From an uncultured Archangium sp. (GTDB lineage: Bacteria > Myxococcota > Myxococcia > Myxococcales > Myxococcaceae), in assembly GCA_946479335.1 (NCBI GenBank), contig CAMLFP010000242.1:1-8480 (forward strand): 8,480 nt of DNA, given 5' to 3'. The notes under the pieces were generated by a model that did no database searches, was not told the DNA's origin, and saw only the letters and a list, made by a program, of their open reading frames with translations. The first letter of the stretch is position 1, and the number at the start of each line of letters is the position of its first letter. Positions 1-6,703 of this stretch are shown here, one piece after another. Position numbers and translations under genes: made by a program.

Positions 1-695
1 TCGAGGTCGGTGCCGAGGTAGCGCAAGAAGAGCATGTCGCCGTCGACCAGCACCGGCGCGAGCTTGTTCTCCAGCAGCTCCAGGTGGCCGTACGGGTCGC
101 TCTCGAAGGAGCCCCAGAACTCGTCGGAGCTCGCCAACGCCAGCGCCGCTTCGCCTTCTTCGTCGCGGTCGCTCGACATCTCCTTGGCGCGATCGAGATC
201 TTCGCGGAGCACCTTCGCGATCTGCCGGAGCTGCCCGATGAGCCCGTTCTTCTTCGCGGCGTATGCCTCGGGGCCGAGCGCGTCTTTCTGCTTCACGAGG
301 TCGCGGAACTTCTCGAGCGTGAGGTCGATGTTGTTGCCGCCCGTCACCATCGCGGTCGCGGCGCCCATCGGCACCACGCGCTCCACGTTGGGGATGGACA
401 GCAGCTTTTTCTTCAAGCCCTTGAAGTCGTCGATGGGCGTCAAGTCGGAATCGGAGCCGTCGACGCGGCCGTAGAGCTCCAGCGGGTCCTTGCTGCGCGC
501 GCCGTACACGTGCACGTGCCCGGAGATGGAGCCGACGATCGACTTGCTCAGCGCGTCGTCGAGCGTGGTGAACACCGAGCCGCCGACGACCAGCAGCGCG
601 GCGCCGAACAGCAGCACCAGCCCCACGAAGACGTTCAACATGCTCGAGAAGAGGTTGGCGAAGGCGATCCGGAAGAGAATCAGCAGGCGGCTCAT
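1..695 (-). CDS. FtsX/MacB-type ABC transporter permease, N-terminal part (runs off the left edge)
   Basis: Inner-membrane permease subunit, probably partner of the ATPase at 3052-3804. Only the first 231 codons are present; the rest lies beyond position 1. Residues 1-19 are a short cytoplasmic lead with Arg3 and Arg9, and residues about 20-42 form one hydrophobic membrane segment. A periplasmic domain follows, with the segment PNVERVVPMG (102-111) typical of the MacB/LolC periplasmic core. Residues about 127-211 are strongly charged and likely helical (many Lys, Glu, Asp), which looks like an insertion in the core domain. The ATG at 693-695 has GGAAAG about ten bases upstream and lies 25 bases after the stop of the beta-barrel gene, so the gene is the last visible member of the operon. 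The FtsX domain with the remaining membrane helices should lie outside the window. The family call rests on topology and context; LolC/E versus MacB cannot be decided here. Confidence 0.8.
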   Translation of the reverse strand, partial: MSRLLILFRIAFANLFSSMLNVFVGLVLLFGAALLVVGGSVFTTLDDALSKSIVGSISGHVHVYGARSKDPLELYGRVDGSDSDLTPIDDFKGLKKKLLSIPNVERVVPMGAATAMVTGGNNIDLTLEKFRDLVKQKDALGPEAYAAKKNGLIGQLRQIAKVLREDLDRAKEMSSDRDEEGEAALALASSDEFWGSFESDPYGHLELLENKLAPVLVDGDMLFLRYLGTDL

Positions 696-720
696 GGTGG
701 GCGCTTTCCGTTTCGGGTGA

Positions 721-2283
721 TCAGATCGACACGCGCAGCAAGATGCCGGCCTGCACGAGCGGCGCGGCGCGCAACGGCGCGAGCGCTGACCGCGTGGTGG
801 CGCCGGTGCCGGGGGTGACGGCCTCCGACAGCGTCGCGAGGTCGGTGACGAGCTTGTTCGACAGCCAGAAGCGCAGCTGCCCGCCGGCCTCGCCGTAGAA
901 CACCGCGCCGAACGCCTGCACCGAGAGCTGGTTCAGCACGCGGAAGATGACGTCGAGGCGGCTCATCGCGGCCGGGTCGTTGATGATGACGATGTTGGTG
1001 AGGTTGAGCGTGATCCAATCGGCGCCGGGCAGCCCGGGCATCGACACGATGAGGCCGAGGTTGTGTTTGCCCTGGTACAGCGCCACCTGCTGAATCGGGT
1101 CGAGCGTCTCCGTCGAGAACTGCGGCGCGAAGGCCTGCAGCACGTAGTCGATGGGGCGGTCGTAACCGGCCGGGTTGAAGAAGTACTCGGCGGCCAGCAC
1201 CATCATGTTCTTGTCGTTGTAGTTGAACGAGTAGCTGACGCCGCCGCTGGCCTGCACCACCACGCCGGAGCGCCGCCGCGCGGCGAGGTTCCCGAGGATC
1301 GCGTTCTCCACGAGGTTCGACTGCGAGAGATCGTCGGGGCGGTCGAAGGTGACGAAGTCGCGGCCGTCGCGGAAGGCGACCTCCGCGTAGACGTCGATGG
1401 GCCCCAGCGCGGTGCTGACGTCGGCCGCGTAGCGCTGGCGACGCCCCTGCTGCCACACGCCGCTCACCGAGAACTCCGCCGGCCCCGCGACGAACTCCGC
1501 GCGCAGTGCGCCGCCGAGGTTCTGCAGCTGCATGCCGGATGACGTGACGTTGATGCCCTCGAGCAACCCGTAGCCGTAGAAGTTCCACCCGAGCGATTCG
1601 ATGGGCACGTGGAACTTCACCATGTTCACGCCGAGGCGCAGGTCGAACGGGTTGAGCGCGTCGCGCGGCCGCGAGTTGAGGAAGTCGGTCGGGTACCAGA
1701 TGCGGGACACGCCCCAGCGCACCTTCTGGCGGCCGACGGTGACGTAGACGTAGCGCGCGATGTCGAAGCGCAGCCACAGTTGATCCAACAGCACCTGCGG
1801 GTTCGCGCCGGTCTGCGAGGTGAGGCCCACCGAGCCGCTGCCCGCGGTGGTGCCGCTGCTCGACGAGCTCCCGGTGGGGCGCGTCGGGTCGAACTGCAGG
1901 CGGCCCTGCGCATACGCGCGGATCCGATCCGTCGGCCGGCCGTCGAGGTACAGGTCGAGCAGCATCGGCGCGCTGAAGCTGCCCTCGATGAACGGCTTGC
2001 TCTGCTGGAAATAGCCCTGCCCGTAGATGAGCAGGTTCCCACCGATCTTCAGCGTGTCAGGGAGGAGCTCGCCGAGGTCGAACTTCGACGCCAGCGCCGC
2101 GCCCTCCAACTGCTGCGTGTCGCGCGAGGGCGTCCCCGCGTCGGTCGCTTCTGCGGGGTCGGCCACGCCCGCGTCGGCTTCGACCGGCGTGTCCTCGCCG
2201 CCGAAGAGGTCGGCTTCATCGGGGCGCTCCTGCGCGAGCGCCAGCGTCGAGCACAACGCCACGAAGAAGAGAGCAGGGCGCAT
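721..2283 (-). CDS. outer-membrane beta-barrel protein, resembling DUF1302-type barrels
   Basis: A 520-residue secreted protein. Residues 1-17 are a signal peptide ending in LALA, with likely cleavage before Gln18. An acidic, Ala/Pro-rich linker runs to about residue 70. From about 78 to the end the protein shows alternating polar and hydrophobic strands with many aromatic residues, as in a large beta-barrel. The block GRQKVRWG (184-191), followed by PTD (198-200) and NPFD (211-214), resembles the GRQ-x-V-x-WG ... NP-x-D signature of DUF1302-type barrels. A Ser/Thr/Gly tract (137-153) is probably a surface loop. Start ATG lies 7 bases after the stop of the LolA-like gene; no good ribosome binding site is visible, suggesting translational coupling. 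Its place between a periplasmic LolA-like carrier and the permease suggests it is the outer-membrane station of a transport system. That role is inference; a specific porin is the alternative. Confidence 0.8.
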   Translation of the reverse strand: MRPALFFVALCSTLALAQERPDEADLFGGEDTPVEADAGVADPAEATDAGTPSRDTQQLEGAALASKFDLGELLPDTLKIGGNLLIYGQGYFQQSKPFIEGSFSAPMLLDLYLDGRPTDRIRAYAQGRLQFDPTRPTGSSSSSGTTAGSGSVGLTSQTGANPQVLLDQLWLRFDIARYVYVTVGRQKVRWGVSRIWYPTDFLNSRPRDALNPFDLRLGVNMVKFHVPIESLGWNFYGYGLLEGINVTSSGMQLQNLGGALRAEFVAGPAEFSVSGVWQQGRRQRYAADVSTALGPIDVYAEVAFRDGRDFVTFDRPDDLSQSNLVENAILGNLAARRRSGVVVQASGGVSYSFNYNDKNMMVLAAEYFFNPAGYDRPIDYVLQAFAPQFSTETLDPIQQVALYQGKHNLGLIVSMPGLPGADWITLNLTNIVIINDPAAMSRLDVIFRVLNQLSVQAFGAVFYGEAGGQLRFWLSNKLVTDLATLSEAVTPGTGATTRSALAPLRAAPLVQAGILLRVSI

Positions 2284-2290
2284 GGTGGTT

Positions 2291-3055
2291 TCAGCGGCTC
2301 TTCGACTCGAGCCAGGCCTTGGTGAAGAGGTTGGCGTCGAGCGCGTTCAGGTCGACCGACTTGATCAGCACCAGCGTGGAGTTCTGCTTCTCCACCTCGT
2401 CGAAGAAGCGCATCTCGCCGGGGAACCACACGTCGGCCTTCTTCGACTCCGAATAGATCTTCTGCCACTTCGGGTAATACGCGGTGCGCATCAGGCGGCC
2501 GGAGAGCGCGAACTCCTGGCGCTTCAAGATGTTGTGGTTGACCTTGTCGACCCACAGCTTCACCACCGGGTACGCCACGTCGACGCCGGGCTTCACGGTG
2601 AGCGTCAGCTTGAGCGTGTCGAACTTGCCGAGCTTCTCTTCGCCGTCGAACTTCGGGTCGAACTCCTCGGCGAGGCGCGACTCGTCGAAGTCGGAGCGCC
2701 GCGAGTTGGTGCCGCCGATCTTCTCGCGCTCGGTGGTGCGCTCCCACTTGCCGGTCGACGGGTCGTAGCTCCAGAGGTTCTTGTCGAGGCGCAGGTAGCC
2801 CTTGCCCTCTTCGCTCTTGGGCTTCACGAAGAGCAGCAGCAGCTTGTCGTCGGCGTCGCGGCGGTAGATCAACATCTCGCGCACGATGTCGGCCTTGTCC
2901 TTCTCCTTCTGCTCCAGGTAGCCGAGCGCCTTGTAGTCACCGGTGTTGCGCTCGCGATCATCGAGCTCCTTGAGCAGCTTGAGCTGCTCCTCGGCGGTCA
3001 GGTCGGCGAAGGCGGGCGCGGCGGCGAGGAGGGCGACAAAGAGGAGTGACTTCAC
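2291..3055 (-). CDS. periplasmic LolA-like protein (outer membrane lipoprotein-sorting protein family, TP_0789 type)
   Basis: A 254-residue protein with a signal peptide (residues 1-17, ending APAFA, cleaved before Asp18). The mature part fits the LolA-like fold of PF17131: a block around residues 85-108 with GYLR, LWSYDP and GKWERTT, a segment with SRRSDFDESRL (118-128), and LWVDKVNHNILKRQEF (167-182) followed by SGRLMR (185-190). These are the usual landmarks of the TP_0789/outer membrane lipoprotein-sorting family. Such proteins form an open half-barrel able to shield a lipid or acyl chain in the periplasm. Start is GTG at 3053-3055, sharing four bases (GTGA) with the stop of the ATPase gene, with GGAG at 3063-3066 seven bases upstream. 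It probably carries cargo from the FtsX/ATPase complex to the barrel encoded next. The cargo is unknown; it is not classical LolA, whose usual partner LolB is absent here. Confidence 0.85.
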   Translation of the reverse strand: MKSLLFVALLAAAPAFADLTAEEQLKLLKELDDRERNTGDYKALGYLEQKEKDKADIVREMLIYRRDADDKLLLLFVKPKSEEGKGYLRLDKNLWSYDPSTGKWERTTEREKIGGTNSRRSDFDESRLAEEFDPKFDGEEKLGKFDTLKLTLTVKPGVDVAYPVVKLWVDKVNHNILKRQEFALSGRLMRTAYYPKWQKIYSESKKADVWFPGEMRFFDEVEKQNSTLVLIKSVDLNALDANLFTKAWLESKSR

Positions 3056-3804
3056 GGCGTGGCTCCAGTCTCGGTGGGGAGGTGCGACAGCCCGACGGCG
3101 TGCGCCACCGCGTCTTCCGGCTTCTCGCGGCCCAGCACCTTGCCGTCGGCGAGGCGGATGACGGCGTTCGCGTGGCGCATCACCTTGTGGTCGTGCGTCG
3201 AGAACACGAACGTCGTGCCCTTCTGGCGGTTCAGCTCCTTCATCACGTCGAGGATGGCCTCGCCCGTCTCGGAGTCGAGGTTCGCCGTGGGCTCGTCGGC
3301 CAACACGATGAGCGGGTCGGTCACCAGCGCACGGGCGATCGCCACGCGCTGCCGCTGCCCACCCGACAACTCGTTGGGCCGGTGCTTCATGTGCGCCGAG
3401 AGGCCGACCTGGTTCAGCAGGCTCTCCACGCGCTGCTTGCGCTCCGCGGTGCCCAGCTTGTTCTGCAGCAGCAGCGGGAACTCGACGTTCTGGAAGACGC
3501 TCAGCACCGACACGAGGTTGAACGACTGAAAGATGAAGCCCACGGTGTTGAGGCGCAGGTCGGTGAGCGCGCGCTCGCTCAACTTCGCGGTGTCCTTCCC
3601 ACCGACCTCCACCACGCCGCGCGTCGCGGTGTCGACGCAGCCGATGAGGTTGAGCAACGTCGTCTTGCCGCTGCCCGACGGGCCGGCGATCGACACGAAC
3701 TCGCCCTTGTCGATGGTCAGCGTCACGCCGCGCAGCGCCTGCACCGTCGTCGCGCCGAGGCGGTACTCCTTGACCACGTCTTGAATGGAGATGATTGCGC
3801 TCAT
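3052..3804 (-). CDS. ABC transporter ATP-binding protein, LolD/MacB family
   Basis: A complete 250-residue nucleotide-binding domain. Walker A is GPSGSGKTT (41-49), the Q-loop glutamine is Gln93 in FQSFNL, the signature is LSGGQRQR (146-153), Walker B is LIVLADEP (165-172) with catalytic Glu171, the D-loop is NLD (175-177) and the switch histidine is His204 in STHD. All residues needed for ATP hydrolysis are present. The short length, the sequence around the Q-loop and the HRPNELSGGQ block are typical of the LolD/MacB/FtsE group that pairs with FtsX-type permeases. It is cytoplasmic and should energise the permease at 1-695, although two genes lie between them. The tail after about residue 222 is somewhat longer than in E. 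coli LolD. The gene starts 34 bases after the acyltransferase stop with only a weak AGAAG as ribosome binding site. It ends in a GTGA overlap with the LolA-like gene. Confidence 0.95.
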   Translation of the reverse strand: MSAIISIQDVVKEYRLGATTVQALRGVTLTIDKGEFVSIAGPSGSGKTTLLNLIGCVDTATRGVVEVGGKDTAKLSERALTDLRLNTVGFIFQSFNLVSVLSVFQNVEFPLLLQNKLGTAERKQRVESLLNQVGLSAHMKHRPNELSGGQRQRVAIARALVTDPLIVLADEPTANLDSETGEAILDVMKELNRQKGTTFVFSTHDHKVMRHANAVIRLADGKVLGREKPEDAVAHAVGLSHLPTETGATP

Positions 3805-3838
3805 GGGGGCGTTCTTCTACACCCGGCGAGCGTGTCCG

Positions 3839-4468
3839 CTACGAGGTTCGCCTTTCTTCACGATGGCCGATGATGCGCGCGGGGACCCCCGCGACGATCG
3901 CGCCGGGCGGCACGTCAGCCGTCACCACCGCGCCCATGCCGATGATGGCTCCGTCGCCGATGGTCACGCCGTCGGTGAGGCCCGCGTTCGCGCCCACCCA
4001 CACGTCGCGACCCAGCGTGATGCCCTTCGAGACCACGGGTTGCTCGCGCACGCCGCGCTCCGGAGAGAGCCCGTGATCGAACGCGTACAGCATCGCGCCC
4101 GCGGCGATGCGGCAGCCGTCACCGACGGTGATGCCGGCGACGCCGCCATCGAGGTGCGCGCGCACGTTGATGCTGACGTCGGCGCCGATGCTGAGCGGCC
4201 CGTGGAGGAACGCGAACGCCGCCACCGTGCAGCGCGGGCCGAGGCGAATCGCGCGGCCCGGCTCCGCGAAGATGCCGGCGTCGGGCGCGATGAAGCAGTC
4301 TTCGGCGATGAACACCGTCTCGTCGCGCATCAACTTCGCCTGCACCTCGGCCTGCCAGGGCTTCGCCCACACGAGGTGCTTGGGCTTGAGCGACGCGTAG
4401 AGCCACGGCATCCACCCCAGGCGCCGCTTGTGCTGCTCGCGGAACTCCGGAGGAGATTCGTCGGTCAC
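3839..4468 (-). CDS. acyltransferase of the hexapeptide-repeat (left-handed beta-helix) family
   Basis: A 209-residue protein, probably a cytoplasmic acetyl- or acyl-CoA dependent transferase. From about residue 50 to 200 it shows repeated hexapeptide units such as IRLGPR, LSIGAD, ITVGDG, ITLGRD and VTIGDG, the coils of a left-handed beta-helix. Between coils lies FDHG (130-133), whose His132 corresponds by position to the catalytic histidine of NodL/LacA-type enzymes. The C-terminal cap GMGAVVTADVPPGAIVAG-PARIIG (177-201) is the standard ending. Residues 1-50 are a basic, Trp-rich lead (GWMPW). The start is GTG at 4466-4468, overlapping the NTF2-like stop as GTGA; a longer reading frame upstream would run through the NTF2-like gene and is not credible. 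The acceptor could be a sugar, lipid A precursor or other metabolite; nothing in the sequence decides. Being inside an envelope operon hints at glycan or lipid modification. Confidence 0.88.
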   Translation of the reverse strand: MTDESPPEFREQHKRRLGWMPWLYASLKPKHLVWAKPWQAEVQAKLMRDETVFIAEDCFIAPDAGIFAEPGRAIRLGPRCTVAAFAFLHGPLSIGADVSINVRAHLDGGVAGITVGDGCRIAAGAMLYAFDHGLSPERGVREQPVVSKGITLGRDVWVGANAGLTDGVTIGDGAIIGMGAVVTADVPPGAIVAGVPARIIGHREERRTS

Positions 4469-4938
4469 TTCGGCTGCTTCGCCTTCCACTGCGCGAGCCC
4501 GGCGGCGGCGCGCGTGTTGACGGCCTTCTTCAAGAACGGCGCCCAGCCGAAGAGGAGCCCGGGCACGCCCAGCGCCTGCCGGCTCCAGCGCCAGAAGTCG
4601 AAGGTGTCGATGTGCCGCGTGACGAGGCCGTTCTCGAAGGTGAACTTCGCGTCGATGACGTTGTGCACCGGGCGCTTGCCGCCGAAGCGGTACCAGGCCT
4701 CCCAGTGCACGGTGCCGAAGCGATCGTCGGCCGTCACGTCGCGGAACTCGAGGCGGAAGTCCTTCGCGGTCTGCGAGAGCATGGTCCACATCGCGCCGAT
4801 GTCGCTGCCGCGCAGGTCGGGGAACGCGGGGTCTGAGAAGTGCGCATCGGGCGCGTAGACGGCGCGCATCGGCGCCGCGTCGAGCTTCGCGAAGCCTTCA
4901 TAGAAGCGCGTGAGGAGTTCGGCGTTGGGGTGGGGCAT
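4465..4938 (-). CDS. NTF2-like / SnoaL-like family protein
   Basis: A 157-residue protein without signal peptide. It begins with the standard opening of SnoaL-like NTF2 proteins: a helical segment (LLTRFYEGFAKLDAAPMRAV, 9-28), then YAPDAHFSDPAFPDLRG (28-44) and a strand region rich in aromatic residues (FRLEFRDV, GTVHWEAWYRFG) ending near FENGLVTRHIDTFDFWRW (101-118). These cone-shaped folds bind small hydrophobic ligands or act as isomerases, hydrolases or dehydratases; family membership does not define a reaction. The C-terminal 40 residues (GVPGLLFGWAPFLKKAV) are amphipathic and longer than in minimal family members. Start ATG lies 8 bases after the PEGA gene stop; only GAAAG is visible upstream. 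The stop overlaps the acyltransferase start by four bases, so the two are probably translationally coupled and may work on related substrates, which is inference. Confidence 0.85.
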   Translation of the reverse strand: MPHPNAELLTRFYEGFAKLDAAPMRAVYAPDAHFSDPAFPDLRGSDIGAMWTMLSQTAKDFRLEFRDVTADDRFGTVHWEAWYRFGGKRPVHNVIDAKFTFENGLVTRHIDTFDFWRWSRQALGVPGLLFGWAPFLKKAVNTRAAAGLAQWKAKQPK

Positions 4939-4946
4939 GTCGGCTT

Positions 4947-5507
4947 TCAGCGCGTGTGGCGCTCGCGCTTCTTGAGGTCGATCTCCAGCGTCTGATCTTT
5001 CCCGCCGGTGAAGGTGGTCTCGAACGGCGCGTAGCCCTTCGCGACGAGGCGCAGCTTCACTTCACCGACCCAGCGGTTGTCGGCGGCCCACGGCGTGACG
5101 CCCACCTGCGAGTCGCCGATGAACACCGTGGCGCCCATCGGCTCGGAGGTGATGAGCACCTGGCCCTTTGCCGCGTTCATCGAGTGGAAGAGATCGGAGT
5201 CGCGCACCCCGTCGGGGAGGGGCAGGTCGGGCTTGAAGATCAGCGCGCCCACCAACACCGCGATGCCGACCGCGACGAGCACGGCGATGGTCAGCAGCGC
5301 GCGCGACTTCTTCGGCTGTGGCGCGGGCTCGGGCGGGAGCTCCTCCATCGGCTTGATGGTCGGCGTCGCGAGCTCGAGCTCCGGCTCTGGCGGCGGAGGT
5401 TCGAAGCGTTGCTCGTTCGCCGGCGCGGCCGGCCGGCTCACGTGGCCGTCGGCGTCGATCGTCGGGCCGCGAAACAGCAGCTCGTTGTCTTCAGGTCGGT
5501 TGGCCAT
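4947..5507 (-). CDS. single-pass membrane protein with C-terminal PEGA domain
   Basis: A 186-residue protein in three parts. Residues 1-69 are a Pro/Glu-rich, low-complexity cytoplasmic arm ending in the positively charged PKKSR (65-69). Residues 70-91 are one clear membrane helix (ALLTIAVLVAVGIAVLVG). Residues 115-178 form a PEGA domain: GQVLITSEPMGATVFIGDSQVG (starting at 115), then VTPW, and after it KLRLVAKGYAPFETTF (151-166). The positive-inside rule puts the PEGA domain in the periplasm. PEGA domains are found on surface and envelope proteins, including the tail of many bacterial Ser/Thr kinases; the kinase domain is absent here. The gene starts inside the end of the DUF971 gene (17-base overlap in another frame), so translation is probably coupled. 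Function is unknown; a structural or glycan-contacting envelope role is plausible. Confidence 0.85.
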   Translation of the reverse strand: MANRPEDNELLFRGPTIDADGHVSRPAAPANEQRFEPPPPEPELELATPTIKPMEELPPEPAPQPKKSRALLTIAVLVAVGIAVLVGALIFKPDLPLPDGVRDSDLFHSMNAAKGQVLITSEPMGATVFIGDSQVGVTPWAADNRWVGEVKLRLVAKGYAPFETTFTGGKDQTLEIDLKKRERHTR

Positions 5508-5832
5508 TGGAGAGCTCGCGCAGGTATTCCCACTGGAAGATACCTGTACGGTGCAGATCTCCGAACGTGAACGAGAGCGCGTAGTTCCCCACCGGCTGCA
5601 CCTCGATGATCTTCATCTCCACGGGGATGGTCTCCACGTCGAAGGTGCGCTTGCCGCTCCACTCCTCGACGCAGCCGGCGCACGGGCAGTACTGCCGCGC
5701 GACGCGGGCCCCGAGAGACGTCGTCACGCCGTCGCTCCAGGTCAACGTCAGCGTCTTTTGATCAGCCGACAGCACCACGTTGGTGGGCGTGGGCGTCTTC
5801 TTCGCGGGCTTCACGGAGTCCCAGATGCTCAT
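5491..5832 (-). CDS. DUF971 protein (gamma-butyrobetaine hydroxylase-like N-terminal domain, zinc site)
   Basis: A 113-residue stand-alone DUF971 (PF06155) domain. The strand pattern LTLTWSDGVTTSLGARVAR (from 28) leads into YCPCAGC (48-54). Cys49, Cys51 and Cys54 together with His94 in FGDLHRTGIF match the three-Cys, one-His zinc site known from the N-terminal domain of human gamma-butyrobetaine hydroxylase. The ending GIFQWEYLRELSN (97-109) is the usual family close. There is no oxygenase domain, so it is not a hydroxylase. In other bacteria this domain is fused to or found beside Mrp/ApbC Fe-S cluster carriers, but no Mrp gene is seen here. It is cytoplasmic. The ATG directly abuts the TAA of the upstream lipoprotein gene, and AGAGGAG sits six bases before the start, the best ribosome binding site of the operon. 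The role in this envelope operon is not clear. Confidence 0.88.
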   Translation of the reverse strand: MSIWDSVKPAKKTPTPTNVVLSADQKTLTLTWSDGVTTSLGARVARQYCPCAGCVEEWSGKRTFDVETIPVEMKIIEVQPVGNYALSFTFGDLHRTGIFQWEYLRELSNGQPT

Positions 5833-6648
5833 TTACGGCTCCTCTACCAGCGCGATGGCCGCCGACGCGAGGCGATCGACGAAGCCGTCGATCAGCACCA
5901 GCGATCTCGGCCCTTCATCGGCCAGCACGCCCTCGGTGTATTCGACGTCGAGGCCGAACTCGCGGCGCAGCTGCTTCACGCCTGCGAGGTTCACCGCGTA
6001 GTCGGGTTGGCTCGGGTACTTCACCAGCCGCGCCTTCAGGTCTTGCCCCTGCAACGGGAAGCGTTCGATGAGCCCGAACACGCGCTGCGTCTCGTGCACC
6101 GGGTCGATGTTGATGAGCTCCAGCGGCCAGATGAGCAACCCGAAGCCGAACGCGAGGCCCTTGAGCTGGCGGTCTGACGCGATGAGCTCGTTGCCGTCAA
6201 TGACCGTGCGCACGATGGTGATGGGGCCGCTCAGCACGGGCGCACCCGAGGTGGAGGTCACGCGCCACGACGGGCGCCGCTTCTGCACCTCCGCCAACAG
6301 TCGGCGGTGCACCTCGGTCAGCACGTCGGGCTTCGCGAAGAACGGTTTCTCGCGAACCTCACGGGTGATGGCGACGGTGTTCGGCCCGCCACCGAAGCCG
6401 GGGCTGTAATAGCCGCCGTAACCGCCGTACCCACCGAAGCCACTCATCGGCGACCCGAAGCCGTTGGTCATCGTCGCGTAGTCGGTGCGCAGCGTGGTCT
6501 TCAACGCCGCCAACTCGAAGAGGGGTTCGATGACCACCACGCGCGCTTCGCCGCGATCTGGAGGCGTCTCCGAACGCTTGCCTGCCAGCTTCGCCGTCGC
6601 GCACCCGGACGCCATCACGAGCACGAAAAAAGAGAGCCACCGCGCCAT
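5833..6648 (-). CDS. putative lipoprotein with Gly/Tyr-rich tract, function unknown
   Basis: I chose the ATG at 6646-6648, which gives 271 residues beginning MARWLSFFVLVMASGC: one Arg, a hydrophobic stretch and Cys16 in an ASGC lipobox (Ala rather than the usual Leu at -3). A longer start at GTG 6690 would add 14 residues (DRFPRASQLRRRF) before this signal; it cannot be excluded, and neither start has a good ribosome binding site. Residues about 63-88 are a low-complexity tract of Gly, Phe and Tyr with GGYGGYGGYY at its core. Residues 34-60 and 91-271 look like a folded periplasmic domain, with a hydrophobic segment (GFGLLIWPLELIN, 168-180) and an Arg-rich helix near 224-230. I do not recognise a family. 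It is the first gene of the nine-gene operon and faces the divergent beta-barrel gene across 89 bases. Confidence 0.75.
   Translation of the reverse strand: MARWLSFFVLVMASGCATAKLAGKRSETPPDRGEARVVVIEPLFELAALKTTLRTDYATMTNGFGSPMSGFGGYGGYGGYYSPGFGGGPNTVAITREVREKPFFAKPDVLTEVHRRLLAEVQKRRPSWRVTSTSGAPVLSGPITIVRTVIDGNELIASDRQLKGLAFGFGLLIWPLELINIDPVHETQRVFGLIERFPLQGQDLKARLVKYPSQPDYAVNLAGVKQLRREFGLDVEYTEGVLADEGPRSLVLIDGFVDRLASAAIALVEEP
5839..5845 (-). promoter_or_regulatory. strong ribosome binding site for the DUF971 gene
   Basis: On the minus strand the sequence is AGAGGAG, six bases before the ATG that ends at 5832. It lies inside the last codons of the upstream lipoprotein gene and fixes the DUF971 start. 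It is much closer to the Shine-Dalgarno consensus than the sites of the neighbouring genes. Confidence 0.75.
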
Positions 6649-6703
6649 GAAGCGACGTCTTAGTTGCGACGCGCGCGGGAAGCGATCCACCGGATGGCGA
6701 GAT

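Noticed and set aside
692..1777. Minus-strand frame of 361 codons inside the barrel gene
   Set aside because: It is a shifted frame of the barrel gene, dominated by Arg, Ala and His, with no recognisable domain.
34..2325. Long plus-strand open frames opposite the permease, barrel and LolA-like genes (for example 84-818, 1609-2325, 2027-3049)
   Set aside because: Their products are Arg/His/Val/Glu-rich without domains, signal peptides or plausible composition. The minus-strand frames have clear families. Long antisense frames are expected in GC-rich coding DNA.
3805..3838. Terminator or promoter in the 34-base gap before the ATPase gene
   Set aside because: No stable hairpin with a U-run and no convincing -35/-10 pair were seen, so the operon is treated as continuous.
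4469..4789. Extending the acyltransferase upstream to 4789
   Set aside because: The added 107 residues are the shifted frame of the NTF2-like gene and are Arg-rich. The GTG at 4466-4468 gives a normal family length and a GTGA junction.
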